A stretch of DNA of 64,000 bases, from the NCBI RefSeq assembly GCF_003151135.1, contig NZ_QEQK01000004.1:1-64000 (forward strand), written 5' to 3'. The stretch's first letter is position 1, and each line of letters opens with the position of its first letter. Source of the DNA: Abyssibacter profundi. GTDB lineage: Bacteria > Pseudomonadota > Gammaproteobacteria > Nevskiales > OUC007. The notes below the pieces were generated by a model, which saw only the letters and a list, made by a program, of their open reading frames with translations, ran no database searches and was not told the origin of the DNA. The position numbers were made by a program, and so were the translations under genes. This document shows positions 1-8,924 of this stretch, in pieces.

Positions 1-1
1 T

Positions 2-256
2 GAGATGGACCATGGTGAGATGGACCATGGTGAGATGGACCATGGTGAGATGGACCATGGTGAGATGGACCATGGTGAGATGGACCATGGTGAGATGGAC
101 CATGGTGAGATGGACCATGGTGAGATGGACCATGGCGAGATGGACCATGGCGAGATGGACCATGGCGAGATGGACCATGGCGAGATGGACCATGGCGAGA
201 TGGACCATGGCGAGATGGACCATGGCGAGATGGACCACGGCGAGATGGACCATGGA
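2..256 (+). repeat. 15-bp in-frame tandem repeat (MDHGE units)
   Basis: Sixteen complete 15-bp units, each encoding Met-Asp-His-Gly-Glu, run from 5 to 244, followed by a partial unit (MDHG then Ser) at 245-256. The Glu codon of a preceding unit lies at 2-4, so the array probably extends left of the window. Units 1-8 use GGT for Gly and units 9-16 use GGC; unit 16 also has CAC instead of CAT for His. The block-wise synonymous change suggests expansion of two slightly different units. Length changes would keep the reading frame. Confidence 0.97.
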
Positions 257-496
257 AGTGATGGTTCCGGATCTTGGACACGCGCCGAGGTGCGTAGCCT
301 GCACCGCGGTCAGCGCGCTGTGGTGCTGGCGCATGACATGATCCACTCCATCGGCATGCCACCGATGACCATGGGCTTTTCCGTGGCGCCGGCCGTCAAC
401 CTCGAGCCGATCGAGCAGGGCATGACGGTGCGTATCCAGGTCGACATGCCCTCTGACGGGGTCTACCGGGTCACGGCCATGGAGCCACTGCCATGA
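2..496 (+). CDS. Copper-binding CusF-like domain protein, 5' end outside window
   Basis: The reading frame is open to the left edge, so this is the C-terminal part of a longer protein. It has the MDHGE repeat, a short Ser/Gly linker, and a CusF-type domain at about 300-490. The domain carries the motif H-D-M-I-H-S-I-G-M-P-P-M-T-M, which aligns with CusF ligands His36, Met47 and Met49; the CusF Trp44 position is Met here. Its stop overlaps the cusA start by 4 bp (ATGA). Fusion of a CusF domain to the C-terminus of a CusB periplasmic adaptor is known, so this is probably the tail of CusB; a free-standing periplasmic CusF chaperone is the alternative. The His/Met/Asp-rich repeat would add a flexible metal-binding segment (inference). 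Confidence 0.8.
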   Translation, partial: EMDHGEMDHGEMDHGEMDHGEMDHGEMDHGEMDHGEMDHGEMDHGEMDHGEMDHGEMDHGEMDHGEMDHGEMDHGEMDHGEMDHGSDGSGSWTRAEVRSLHRGQRAVVLAHDMIHSIGMPPMTMGFSVAPAVNLEPIEQGMTVRIQVDMPSDGVYRVTAMEPLP

Positions 497-3400
497 TTGC
501 TGCGCTGATCCGGTGGTCGTTGGCCAATCGTCCACTGGTGCTGCTGGCCACGGCCTTTGTGATCGTCGCCGGTGTCATGGCCGCGCGGGCAACGCCGGTG
601 GATGCGATTCCTGACTTGTCCGACGTCCAGGTCATCATCCGCACGCCCTTTGCAGGTCAGGCGCCGGCCGTGGTCGAGCAGCAGGTCACCTATCCGTTGT
701 CGACCGCCATGCTGGCGGTGCCCCATGCCCGTACGGTCCGGGGTTTTTCCTTTTTTGGGGACTCCTACGTCTACGTCATTTTCGACGATGGCACGGATCC
801 GTACTGGGCCCGATCACGCGTACTGGAGTCCTTGTCTCAGGTTGCGGCTTCGCTGCCGCGTGAGGCCAGGCCGCAGCTCGGACCGGATGCGACCGGGGTG
901 GGTTGGGTCTACGAGTACGTGCTGGTCGACCGCAGCGGGCAGCATGATCTGGCCCAACTGACCAGCCTGCAGAACTGGTTTCTGAAGTTCGAACTGCAAA
1001 CCGTCGAAGGGGTGGCCGAGGTCGCCACCGTCGGCGGCATGGTGCGTCAGTATCAGGTCATCGTCGATCCCGTTCGGCTACAGGCGCACAGCCTGCCATT
1101 GTCCAGGGTGCAGCAGGCCATCGAGTCGGCCAACCAGGAAACCGGTGGTGCCGTGATCGAGATGGCCGAAGCCGAGTACATGGTTCGGGCAACCGGCTAT
1201 CTGGACTCGGTTGATGACCTGCGCGCCGTGCCGCTGCGCACGGCAGACGATGGTGTTGTCGTGCGGCTGGAAGATGTGGCGCAGATCCAGCTGGGCCCGC
1301 AGCTACGCCGTGGGGTCGCCGAGTTCAACGGTCAGGGCGAAGTGGTCGGTGGCATCATCGTGATGCGCCAGGGGGGCAACGCCCAGGCCACCATCGCCGC
1401 GGTCAAAAAGCGCTTGGACCAGTTGCAGGGAAGCCTGCCGGCGGGCGTTGAGGTCGTGCCGGTGTACGACCGCTCGGCCTTGATCGGGCGGGCCATCGAG
1501 ACATTGCAGCGCACCTTATTGGAGGAGCTGGCGATCGTGGCGGTCATCTGCCTGGTGTTCCTGTTCCATCTGCGCTCCGCACTGGTGGCGGTGATCAGCC
1601 TGCCGATCGGGCTTCTCGTCGCCATGCTGATCATGCGCGGGCAGGGGCTTAACGCCAACATCATGTCGCTGGGCGGCATGGCCATTGCCATCGGCGCCAT
1701 GGTCGATGGCGCCATCGTCATGATCGAAAATCTGCACCATCACCTCGCGGCCAAAGATGATCGGCGGCACTGGCAACGGGTGGCCGACGCCGCGCAGGAG
1801 GTCGGTCCGGCGCTGTTCTTCTCGCTGGCCATCATCACGCTGTCGTTCTTACCGGTGTTGACGCTGGAGGCGCAGGAAGGCCGGCTGTTCGCACCGCTGG
1901 CCTATACCAAAACCTGGGCCATGGCTGCGGCCGCCGGGCTGGCCGTGACGCTGGTTCCTGTGCTGATGGGCTACGTCGTGCGCGGGTCGGTGCGGCCCGA
2001 GCAGGACAATCCGCTCAGCCGTGTTCTGGCGGCACTGTACCGGCCGCTGATTGCATGGGTGACCCGTCATCCCTGGGTTGCGGTCCTGCTGTCGGCGGCC
2101 TTGGCGTTGACTGCCATCTGGCCGGCGGCACAGCTCGGCAGCGAGTTCATGCCACCGCTGGACGAGGGCGACTGGATGTACATGCCGACCACCCGGCCGG
2201 GTCTGTCCATCGGCAAGGCGCGGGAGCTGTTGCAACAAACCGACAAGCTGATTAAATCCGTGCCCGAGGTCGACACGGTGTTCGGCAAGATCGGGCGTGC
2301 CGAAACGGCCACGGACCCGGCGCCGCTGACCATGATCGAGACCACGATCACCTTCAAGCCGGAAAGCGAGTGGCGACCCGGCATGACGCTGGAGGCGATC
2401 CGCGACGAAATCCGCCAACGCGTGAATCTTCCGGGGGTGACCAATGCCTGGGTCATGCCGATCAAGACCCGCATTGACATGTTGGCCACGGGCATCAAGA
2501 CCCCGGTGGGGATTAAGATCAGCGGTGCGGATCTGGGCACCATCCAGGCGATTGGGCGGGAGCTGGAGACCTTGCTGGGGGAGGTGCCCGGCACCTTGAG
2601 CGTCTATGCCGAGCGGGTTGCAGGGGGGCGCTACATCACCATTGATATCGACCGTCGGGCGGCGGGGCGACTGGGTCTCAACATCGCGGATGTGCAGGCC
2701 GTTGTCCGCACGGCTGTTGGGGGGATGGCCGTGACCGAGACGGTTGAGGGCCTGGAGCGGTATCCCGTGAGCCTCCGGTATCCGCAGCACTGGCGCGAGT
2801 CACCGGAGGCCTTGAGCAGGCTGCCCATCGTGACCGCAGCAGGCAGGCAGGTTCAGTTGGGCGATGTGGCCGACATCCGGGTCGAGGAGGGTGCGGCGGT
2901 GATCAAAAGTGAAAACGCCCGCCGCGCGGGCTGGGTCTACATCGATCTGGACCAACGGGACATCGGTTCCTATGTGGCGGAGGCGCAGCGGCGAATTGCC
3001 GAATCGCTGGATCTGCCTGCCGGTTATTCCCTGCAGTGGTCGGGTCAGTACGAATATATGGAGCGCGCCAAGCAGCGCCTGCAATGGGTTGTTCCGGCCA
3101 CGCTCGCGGTGATCGCCTTGCTGCTGTATCTGGCGTTTCGCTCGGTCACCCAGGCGCTGATCATTCTGGTGACCGTCCCGCTGGCCTTGTCGGGCAGCGT
3201 CTGGATGCTGTACTGGCTGAATTACGACCTGTCCGTGGCGGTGGCGGTGGGCCTGATCGCGCTTGCCGGGGTTGCGGTGGAAATTGGCGTGGTGATGTTG
3301 ACCTACCTGAATCAGGCACGTGCTGCGCATCGGGCTTCGGGCGAGCGCGGACCGCGGGCCCTGGTCGCAGCGGTTCGCGACGGTGCGCAGCGACGCCTGC

Positions 3401-3597
3401 GGCCGGTGGTCATGACCGCAACCGCCACCATTGCCGGGCTGATCCCGATCATGCTCAGTGACGGCACCGGCTCCGAAGTCATGCGCCGAATTGCCGCGCC
3501 TATGGTGGGTGGGCTGGTCAGTACCCTGGTGCTGGCGCTGGTGGTGCTGCCGGCCGTGTATGTCCTGGTGTATCGCAGAGAATCGAGAGGCGGATGA
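493..3597 (+). CDS. cusA: Heavy-metal RND efflux pump, CusA type
   Basis: The protein has 1034 residues, the usual length for heavy-metal RND inner-membrane pumps that export Cu(I)/Ag(I) from periplasm and cytoplasm through a CusCBA-type tripartite complex using proton motive force. The N-terminal helix (residues 1-30), the TM4 motif with Asp and Glu (GAMVDGAIVMIEN) and the hallmark MPPLDEGDW segment are present. Three Met residues at 564, 614 and 663, in YMPTTRPG, DPAPLTMIE and RIDMLATGIK, match the position and spacing of the copper-binding Met triad of E. coli CusA (573, 623, 672), which favours Cu/Ag over Zn/Co/Cd. The start overlaps the previous stop and the stop overlaps the next start, so the three genes are translationally coupled. 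Confidence 0.95.
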   Translation: MIAALIRWSLANRPLVLLATAFVIVAGVMAARATPVDAIPDLSDVQVIIRTPFAGQAPAVVEQQVTYPLSTAMLAVPHARTVRGFSFFGDSYVYVIFDDGTDPYWARSRVLESLSQVAASLPREARPQLGPDATGVGWVYEYVLVDRSGQHDLAQLTSLQNWFLKFELQTVEGVAEVATVGGMVRQYQVIVDPVRLQAHSLPLSRVQQAIESANQETGGAVIEMAEAEYMVRATGYLDSVDDLRAVPLRTADDGVVVRLEDVAQIQLGPQLRRGVAEFNGQGEVVGGIIVMRQGGNAQATIAAVKKRLDQLQGSLPAGVEVVPVYDRSALIGRAIETLQRTLLEELAIVAVICLVFLFHLRSALVAVISLPIGLLVAMLIMRGQGLNANIMSLGGMAIAIGAMVDGAIVMIENLHHHLAAKDDRRHWQRVADAAQEVGPALFFSLAIITLSFLPVLTLEAQEGRLFAPLAYTKTWAMAAAAGLAVTLVPVLMGYVVRGSVRPEQDNPLSRVLAALYRPLIAWVTRHPWVAVLLSAALALTAIWPAAQLGSEFMPPLDEGDWMYMPTTRPGLSIGKARELLQQTDKLIKSVPEVDTVFGKIGRAETATDPAPLTMIETTITFKPESEWRPGMTLEAIRDEIRQRVNLPGVTNAWVMPIKTRIDMLATGIKTPVGIKISGADLGTIQAIGRELETLLGEVPGTLSVYAERVAGGRYITIDIDRRAAGRLGLNIADVQAVVRTAVGGMAVTETVEGLERYPVSLRYPQHWRESPEALSRLPIVTAAGRQVQLGDVADIRVEEGAAVIKSENARRAGWVYIDLDQRDIGSYVAEAQRRIAESLDLPAGYSLQWSGQYEYMERAKQRLQWVVPATLAVIALLLYLAFRSVTQALIILVTVPLALSGSVWMLYWLNYDLSVAVAVGLIALAGVAVEIGVVMLTYLNQARAAHRASGERGPRALVAAVRDGAQRRLRPVVMTATATIAGLIPIMLSDGTGSEVMRRIAAPMVGGLVSTLVLALVVLPAVYVLVYRRESRGG

Positions 3598-4340
3598 ATC
3601 GAACCCGAATAACGCGCTGGACCCGAAAATTGCATCGCGGGTTGGGGCTGTTGGTCGCGATCCAGGTCGTCCTCTGGATCGCCGGCGGCCTGATCATGGC
3701 CAGCCTTGACCTGCAGCGGGTTCGCGGTCTGCATTACGCCGCCGAGCAGCCGGTGGAGTCGCTGGAGCTCAAGGCGGTCACCGTCTCTCCGGCCCAGGTG
3801 CTTGAGGGGCTGGATCTGGGGGCGTCAGCGGTCGCGGAACTCAGACTGGTGCAGTGGCAGGGTCAACCCGTTTACCGCGTGCGGCCGCTTGCAGACACCG
3901 CCCGACCGCAGTTGGTCTCGGCGCATGATGGAGTCCGTTTGTCACCGCTGGATGAACCGACTGCACGGCGTATTGCCCAGGCCGATTACGCCGGCCCCGG
4001 GCGACTCGTCGATGCCCAATGGCTCGAAACCGTACCGTCGGAGGCCCGTGGCCGCCGGGGCCCGCTCTGGCGCATCCAGTTTGATGACGCCATCGACACC
4101 GCGCTCTATGTGTCGGCCGACACGGGGCAGGTTGTGGCGCGAAGAAACAACTGGTGGCGCCTGTTCGATGTCGTGTGGATGCTGCACATCATGGACTACG
4201 ACACGCGCGATGATTTCAATCACCCCGTGCTGGTTCTAGCCGCTGCCAGCGCCTTGCTGTTTGCCCTGAGCGGCGTACTGCTGCTGGGGCTCGCCTGGTG
4301 GCCACGTGGGTCACGCCCAGCGGCGGGCACAGGCCGCTAG
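3594..4340 (+). CDS. PepSY-domain membrane protein
   Basis: A 248-residue protein overlapping the cusA stop by 4 bp. There is one TM segment near residues 16-37, a periplasmic region with PepSY-like segments (for example around residues 85-180), and a second TM segment near 212-238. PepSY/PepSY-TM proteins often accompany metal uptake or efflux genes; some are thought to act in reduction or handling of metals, but the role is not settled. The coupling to cusA points to copper handling (inference). No catalytic motif is visible. Confidence 0.75.
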   Translation: MNRTRITRWTRKLHRGLGLLVAIQVVLWIAGGLIMASLDLQRVRGLHYAAEQPVESLELKAVTVSPAQVLEGLDLGASAVAELRLVQWQGQPVYRVRPLADTARPQLVSAHDGVRLSPLDEPTARRIAQADYAGPGRLVDAQWLETVPSEARGRRGPLWRIQFDDAIDTALYVSADTGQVVARRNNWWRLFDVVWMLHIMDYDTRDDFNHPVLVLAAASALLFALSGVLLLGLAWWPRGSRPAAGTGR

Positions 4341-4359
4341 GAAGACGCTGATCCAAGCG

Positions 4360-5622
4360 CTAGTAGCGCGCGATGTCGGCGGCGGCCACGGCCGAGGCGT
4401 CATGTCCCCAGGCGCCCCGGATATAGCTGATCACCGCGGCGATCTCCTCGTCACTGAGCTGGTGGCTGAACGGCGGCATGCCATGCGGGCGCGGGTGCGC
4501 GGCGGTGCTGGGCGCGAACCCGCCATCTAAGACGATGCGAATGGCGTTATTCGCCGATGGTGCCAACACCAGCGGATTGTTGGCCAGGGCGGGGTAGGTG
4601 AAGGGCTGACCCTCGCCGTCACGGCCGTGACAGTCCGCGCAATGGTTCGCGTAGACCACGGACCCCTGTTTGATCAATTCGCTGCGCCGCACGCCATCCA
4701 CGCGGGTGGTGACCCTGGGGGCTGGGGAGTCCGTGACGGGCAGGCTGGCGATGTAGGTGATCATCGCATCGAGATCGCTGTCGTCGAGATATTGCGTGCT
4801 GTTGAACACGACCTCGGCCATGGGGCCGCTGACCGCGTTATCGCGTGAGGTGCCTGCCTTTAGGAGTGCATGCATCTCGCGTCGGTCGACATCGTTCATG
4901 CGCCGGTTGAGATTGAGCGGCAGCGCATCCCATTCCATGCCGGCGATCGGGCCGCCGGCATAGGCGTGGGCCTGGCTTTCCTCGCCGAGTGGGCCACGGA
5001 TGGTGTGGCAGGCGCTGCAATGTCCGAGGCCCTCAACCAGATAGGCGCCACGATTCCAGGCCGCACTGGCCTTGGGATCCGGCTCGAACGTAGACGGTTT
5101 GAAGAACAGGCGCTGCCAGCCGAGTCGTGCGAGCTGGGTATCAAACGGAAATCGCATGTCGCTGGGTGGCCGCACGCGTTCGACGGGTGCGAGCGACTGC
5201 AGAAACACGTAGAGCGCATCGGAGTCCTCGCGGGTGATCCGGGTGTAGCTTGTGAACGGAAAGGCCGGGAGCAGAAAGCCACCATTCTTGCTGCGCCCGA
5301 GGTGCATGGCCCGGTAGAAGTCGGCCGCACTCCACTGTCCGAGTCCGGTGGCGTCGTCCGGCGTCAGGTTGGTGGTGTAGAGACTCCCGAAGGGGGTGGG
5401 GACTCGTCGGCCGCCCGCGTAGGGCGGCCCGCTCTTGGCCGTATGACAGCCAATACAATTGCCGGCTCGGGCCAGGTAGGCGCCTCGTTCGATGCGCTCC
5501 GGTGTCATGGCTGGCTGGGTGTCGGCGACGGGCGTTGGAAACAGCACCGGCCAGATGAGCCAAAGCCCGGCAATGAGTCCGACCCCCAGGATGCTGGCCG
5601 TCGCGAGCTTCAGCCAGTTCAT
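4360..5622 (-). CDS. Triheme cytochrome c, alcohol-dehydrogenase cytochrome subunit type
   Basis: The 420-residue protein has an N-terminal signal/anchor (MNWLKLATASILGVGLIAGLW) and three CxxCH heme sites: CIGCH, CSACH and CADCH, each in its own cytochrome c domain, as in the AdhB/gluconate dehydrogenase cytochrome subunit. Each domain has a likely Met axial ligand, for example HGMPPF in the last. The start at 5622 is chosen because it lies after the hydrophobic segment's basic flank and forms an ATGA overlap with the upstream cytochrome. No dehydrogenase catalytic subunit is adjacent, so the electron donor is unknown. It probably passes electrons from a periplasmic dehydrogenase to the respiratory chain (family knowledge). 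Confidence 0.85.
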   Translation of the reverse strand: MNWLKLATASILGVGLIAGLWLIWPVLFPTPVADTQPAMTPERIERGAYLARAGNCIGCHTAKSGPPYAGGRRVPTPFGSLYTTNLTPDDATGLGQWSAADFYRAMHLGRSKNGGFLLPAFPFTSYTRITREDSDALYVFLQSLAPVERVRPPSDMRFPFDTQLARLGWQRLFFKPSTFEPDPKASAAWNRGAYLVEGLGHCSACHTIRGPLGEESQAHAYAGGPIAGMEWDALPLNLNRRMNDVDRREMHALLKAGTSRDNAVSGPMAEVVFNSTQYLDDSDLDAMITYIASLPVTDSPAPRVTTRVDGVRRSELIKQGSVVYANHCADCHGRDGEGQPFTYPALANNPLVLAPSANNAIRIVLDGGFAPSTAAHPRPHGMPPFSHQLSDEEIAAVISYIRGAWGHDASAVAAADIARY

Positions 5623-6317
5623 CGGCTTGCCCCGCAGGGTAGCGGCAAGGGCGCGGGCAGCTGTGGCAGGGGCTTGGCGTTTCTCGGATAGGGTTGGCTG
5701 GCCAGCCATCGAGATACACGGTCAATCTCCGCCGGGCTCAGGCGGATGGCCACCGTATGCATGCAGTCAGGCGCGGCGGCACGGCGGGTGCCTTCACGCC
5801 AGGCGCCCAGTTGGGCCGCCAGATATTCCGAGCGTAAACCCAACAGGCCCGGGATCGTCGGCTTAGCGCCGATCAGGTCATCACCATGACAGGCCGTACA
5901 GGCCGGCAGGTTGCGGGTGGCGTCCCCGTGCCGGATCAGCATTTCGATCTCACCGGCGTCGGGCTCCGACAGGCGGGTCGGGGAGTGAAGCTTGGGTGTC
6001 TGCGCCGCGTAGTAGACGGCGATCTCGTTGAGATAGCCCTCCGACAAGACCGCAAACATGGCCTGCATAATGTCGTGCTGTCGCCGGCCATGGCGAAAAT
6101 TGATCATCTGCTCGTACAGATACCCGGCGGGTTTGCCGGCAATTGAAGGAAAGTAGTCTTCGTCGGCCGCAACCCGACCGGACTCGCCATGGCAGGCAGC
6201 GCAGGGCTGAACACGCGCGTCCATGTTGTCGGGCGGTGACGGTTGGGCCCAGGCGATTGAAGTCGCGAGCAGCCACACGCTGTGGCGCAGCATGCGGCGG
6301 AGTCGTCGCAGGGTCAT
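5619..6317 (-). CDS. Diheme cytochrome c (c4-like)
   Basis: A 232-residue protein with a signal peptide (MTLRRLRRMLRHSVWLL...AWAQ) and two CxxCH sites, CAACH and CTACH, each followed by class I cytochrome c features (IAGKPAGYLYEQ...FRHGRR in the first half). This resembles periplasmic diheme cytochrome c4. An upstream ATG at 6344 is possible, but the 6317 start gives a cleaner signal peptide. It is the first gene of a two-gene operon with the triheme cytochrome and is divergent from the sensor kinase gene. Probably an electron carrier between the triheme protein and a terminal oxidase (inference). Confidence 0.82.
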   Translation of the reverse strand: MTLRRLRRMLRHSVWLLATSIAWAQPSPPDNMDARVQPCAACHGESGRVAADEDYFPSIAGKPAGYLYEQMINFRHGRRQHDIMQAMFAVLSEGYLNEIAVYYAAQTPKLHSPTRLSEPDAGEIEMLIRHGDATRNLPACTACHGDDLIGAKPTIPGLLGLRSEYLAAQLGAWREGTRRAAAPDCMHTVAIRLSPAEIDRVSRWLASQPYPRNAKPLPQLPAPLPLPCGASR

Positions 6318-6520
6318 CAGCGCCGGGATGATCGGTCGATCCATAAAACAGTCCACGGTTGGGGCTTTGGCGTGCTTTCGGTGTGTCCGACCCCCCTCAC
6401 GTCGACCGTGGAGCACGGCCCAAGTTTACCGGAGACGACCGCGCTCACGAAAACTGCCCGAGCGAATCGCGCCTTCGATACCATGGGCGCAGGCACCCAG
6501 GCGGAGCGTCAGCACGACGA

Positions 6521-8410
6521 GTGCGATTGCGTCTATCGACTAAAATCATTGCAGTGATGTCGGCGTTGGTCATCGTCACCGCAGCCAGTTCAGCGGGCCT
6601 GATTCTCAGCCGCCTGACCGACCAGCTGATTGAATCCCGGCTCGGCGAGTTGGATCGTGCCACGGCATTGCAGGCTTCGATGTTCCGGGCACGCATTAAC
6701 GAGCTACAGCGCGACGTCACGCTGCTGGCCGGCACCCCGCCCATCGAAGGGATTGCGCGGGCCCAGGCCCATGACGGCGCGGACCCCGAGGATGGGTCGA
6801 CCGTGGCCCAGTGGCAGCGTCGACTCAGCGTCATCTTTGAGCAGACCCTGTTGAGTAAACCAGCCTACCTGCAGGTGCGCTACATCGGCATGGCGGACGA
6901 TGCCCGGGAACTGGTTCGTGTGCAGCGCCGCCGACCGGGCGAGCCGGTGGAGGTCGTTGCGGACGGGGGGCTGCAGTCCAAGGCCGATCGGAACTATGTC
7001 CGGCAGGCCCGCCGCCGGGCGCCGGGGCAGCTCTACCTATCGGCGATTAATCTCAATCGTGAGCTCGGTCAGATCGAGTCACCGGATCTGCCTGTAATCC
7101 GCGCGGCCGTGCCGGTGCATATTGATGGCGAGCTGTTCGGTCTGGTGGTCATCAATCTGGCGATCCAACCCACACTGGTCGAGATTGTGGCGGCGACACA
7201 GACGCCCCAGGCGGTCTACCTGACCAATGATCAGGGGCAGTTTCTCTGGCATCCGGAACCGGGGCGGGCATTCGCCTTTGAACGCGGTGATCCGGTGACC
7301 GTCGACAGCGTCTTCCCCCGTCTGGCCGCTGTATTGACCAACCCGCAGGCGAACGAACGATTGTTACGCGCCGAGGCAGATCGGGTCATGGCGGCACGGT
7401 CGGTGGCCTATGGTCCGCCTGACCTGGGTCGTCGCCTCGGCATCTTCATGGTCACGAGCAAGGCCGACGCCACCCTCCCGGCCCGGCAGCTGGCCCGTCA
7501 GGCCGCTTTGCTGCTGTTGGCACTGGTCGCCGTGACCATTTTGATCGGCGTCTGGCTGTCTCGGCTGGCGGTCCGCCCGATCGCACGCCTGGCGCAGGCT
7601 GTCGAGCATGTGGGCGAGCAGCATCCTACGTTGACGCTGCCGGAGGAGCTCAGCGGCGAAGCCCGTCATCTGGGCAAGGCCTTGAGCGATGCGTTGGGTT
7701 CGCTGCGACAGCGGAACCTGGAGCTGCAGGCAGGCAATCGTGAACTCAAACAGTTTGCCTACATCGCCTCACACGATCTGCAGGAGCCGGTGCGCACGAT
7801 ACTGAGCTTCAGCTCCTTGCTGGACAATCAGTACCGGGATCAGCTGGACGCGCGAGGGCAGACGAGTCTGCGATTCATCATCGAGTCCTGTACCCGCATG
7901 CAGGCCTTGATTTTCGGTCTGCTTGAATACAGCCGGCTGGGCATTGAGGCCGTCCCGACCCGGGCCGATCTTGGCCTGTTGGCCGCGGGCGTCTGCGATG
8001 ATCTGTCCGAGGCGATCAAGGCTGCGCGTGCTGAGGTCACCGTCGGCGAGTTGCCGGTTCTCAACGTCTTTGGGGTGGAGATTCGCCTGCTGTTCCAGAA
8101 CCTGATTGCCAATGCGATCAAGTTTCGTCGTCCGGATGTCGCGCCGGTGATCGAGTTACAGGCCAAGCCCTACGAAGACGGCTGGCTGGTCACCGTGGAC
8201 GACAATGGGATCGGGATCGAGCCAGCCCATCGCGAGAAGGTGTTTATGATCTTTCAACGCCTTCATAATCGGACTGAATACAGCGGTACCGGCATTGGTC
8301 TGGCGCATTGCCGCAAGATCGTCGACATGCACCACGGCAGAATCTGGGTGGAAGACAGCCCGCTGGGCGGCAGCCGGTTCTGCGTTTATCTGAAAGAGAT
8401 CCGAACATGA
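6521..8410 (+). CDS. Membrane sensor histidine kinase with HAMP and phytochrome-type HisKA
   Basis: The protein has about 629 residues. The GTG start at 6521 gives the N-terminus M-R-L-R-L-S-T-K-I-I-A-V, directly before a TM helix; TTG at 6527 and ATG at 6557 are alternatives. Order: TM1 (about residues 8-30), a roughly 280-residue extracytoplasmic sensor region resembling a Cache domain, TM2 (about 325-345), HAMP, HisKA with the phosphoacceptor His near residue 418 (SHDLQEPVRTI), and a HATPase domain with the N-box (NLIANAIKF), DDNGIGI and GTGIGL. This HisKA subtype occurs in bacteriophytochrome-like kinases. The downstream response regulator overlaps its stop by 4 bp. The ligand is unknown. 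Confidence 0.88.
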   Translation: MRLRLSTKIIAVMSALVIVTAASSAGLILSRLTDQLIESRLGELDRATALQASMFRARINELQRDVTLLAGTPPIEGIARAQAHDGADPEDGSTVAQWQRRLSVIFEQTLLSKPAYLQVRYIGMADDARELVRVQRRRPGEPVEVVADGGLQSKADRNYVRQARRRAPGQLYLSAINLNRELGQIESPDLPVIRAAVPVHIDGELFGLVVINLAIQPTLVEIVAATQTPQAVYLTNDQGQFLWHPEPGRAFAFERGDPVTVDSVFPRLAAVLTNPQANERLLRAEADRVMAARSVAYGPPDLGRRLGIFMVTSKADATLPARQLARQAALLLLALVAVTILIGVWLSRLAVRPIARLAQAVEHVGEQHPTLTLPEELSGEARHLGKALSDALGSLRQRNLELQAGNRELKQFAYIASHDLQEPVRTILSFSSLLDNQYRDQLDARGQTSLRFIIESCTRMQALIFGLLEYSRLGIEAVPTRADLGLLAAGVCDDLSEAIKAARAEVTVGELPVLNVFGVEIRLLFQNLIANAIKFRRPDVAPVIELQAKPYEDGWLVTVDDNGIGIEPAHREKVFMIFQRLHNRTEYSGTGIGLAHCRKIVDMHHGRIWVEDSPLGGSRFCVYLKEIRT

Positions 8411-8826
8411 ACAAGCCCTTGAATGAAGTCCTGCTCGTGGATGACAACGAGGCGGATAATTTTCTGCACCGCGCGGTGCTGGAGGACATGGGGGTTGCCG
8501 ATCGCATTGTCGAGCGGCTCAACGGCCAGGAAGCGCTGGATTACTTGCTAACGCCCGACGATCAGGGGCGGTTCCCGTCACCGGACCTCATCTGTCTGGA
8601 CATCAACATGCCGATCATGAGTGGTTGGGAGTTTCTGGATAGCTATGAACAGCTACCGCCGGAGCGCCGGCGCGGGGTTGTGGTGATGATGCTCACGACC
8701 TCCCTGAACCCGGAAGATGCGGAGCTGGCGCGCGAGCGCAGCGTGATCGGTGCGTTCTCGAACAAGCCACTGACCTCGACCAAGGTCTTGCAGCTAATCG
8801 AGGAGCATTTCCCCGGGCGGAGCTAG
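8407..8826 (+). CDS. CheY-like single-domain response regulator (Rcp1 type)
   Basis: A 139-residue receiver domain with no output domain. Acidic residues DDNEAD lie at the N-terminus, the phosphoacceptor Asp is at about residue 65 (CLDINMPIMSG), then the conserved Thr (MMLTTS) and Lys (FSNKPLT). The loop around the Asp and the long alpha4 segment resemble the Rcp1 family that pairs with phytochrome-like kinases. The start overlaps the kinase stop as ATGA, which makes it the cognate partner. It must act by protein-protein contact, as it has no DNA-binding or enzymatic domain. Confidence 0.9.
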   Translation: MNKPLNEVLLVDDNEADNFLHRAVLEDMGVADRIVERLNGQEALDYLLTPDDQGRFPSPDLICLDINMPIMSGWEFLDSYEQLPPERRRGVVVMMLTTSLNPEDAELARERSVIGAFSNKPLTSTKVLQLIEEHFPGRS

Positions 8827-8867
8827 CGCCCTAGGGCTCCTAGGGCCTCGGTTGATGCCGGATACGA

Positions 8868-8897
8868 AAACGCCGCATCCAACTGGATGCGGCGTTT
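8868..8897. terminator. Bidirectional rho-independent terminator
   Basis: A perfect 13-bp inverted repeat (AAACGCCGCATCC / GGATGCGGCGTTT) with an AACT loop lies between the convergent response regulator and malate synthase genes. A/T ends on both sides let it serve both strands. A smaller repeat (CCCTAGG-GCT-CCTAGGG) lies at 8829-8845 directly after the regulator stop. Confidence 0.85.
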
Positions 8898-8924
8898 GAC
8901 GTTCATCGACTTGAGCAGCCGGTA

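Noticed and set aside
2-256. CRISPR-like array at the left edge
   Set aside because: Units are contiguous without spacers and code for protein in frame.
12-341. Second frame over the repeat, encoding MVRWT units
   Set aside because: It is a shadow of the 15-bp array; the frame that continues into a CusF domain and couples to cusA is the real one.
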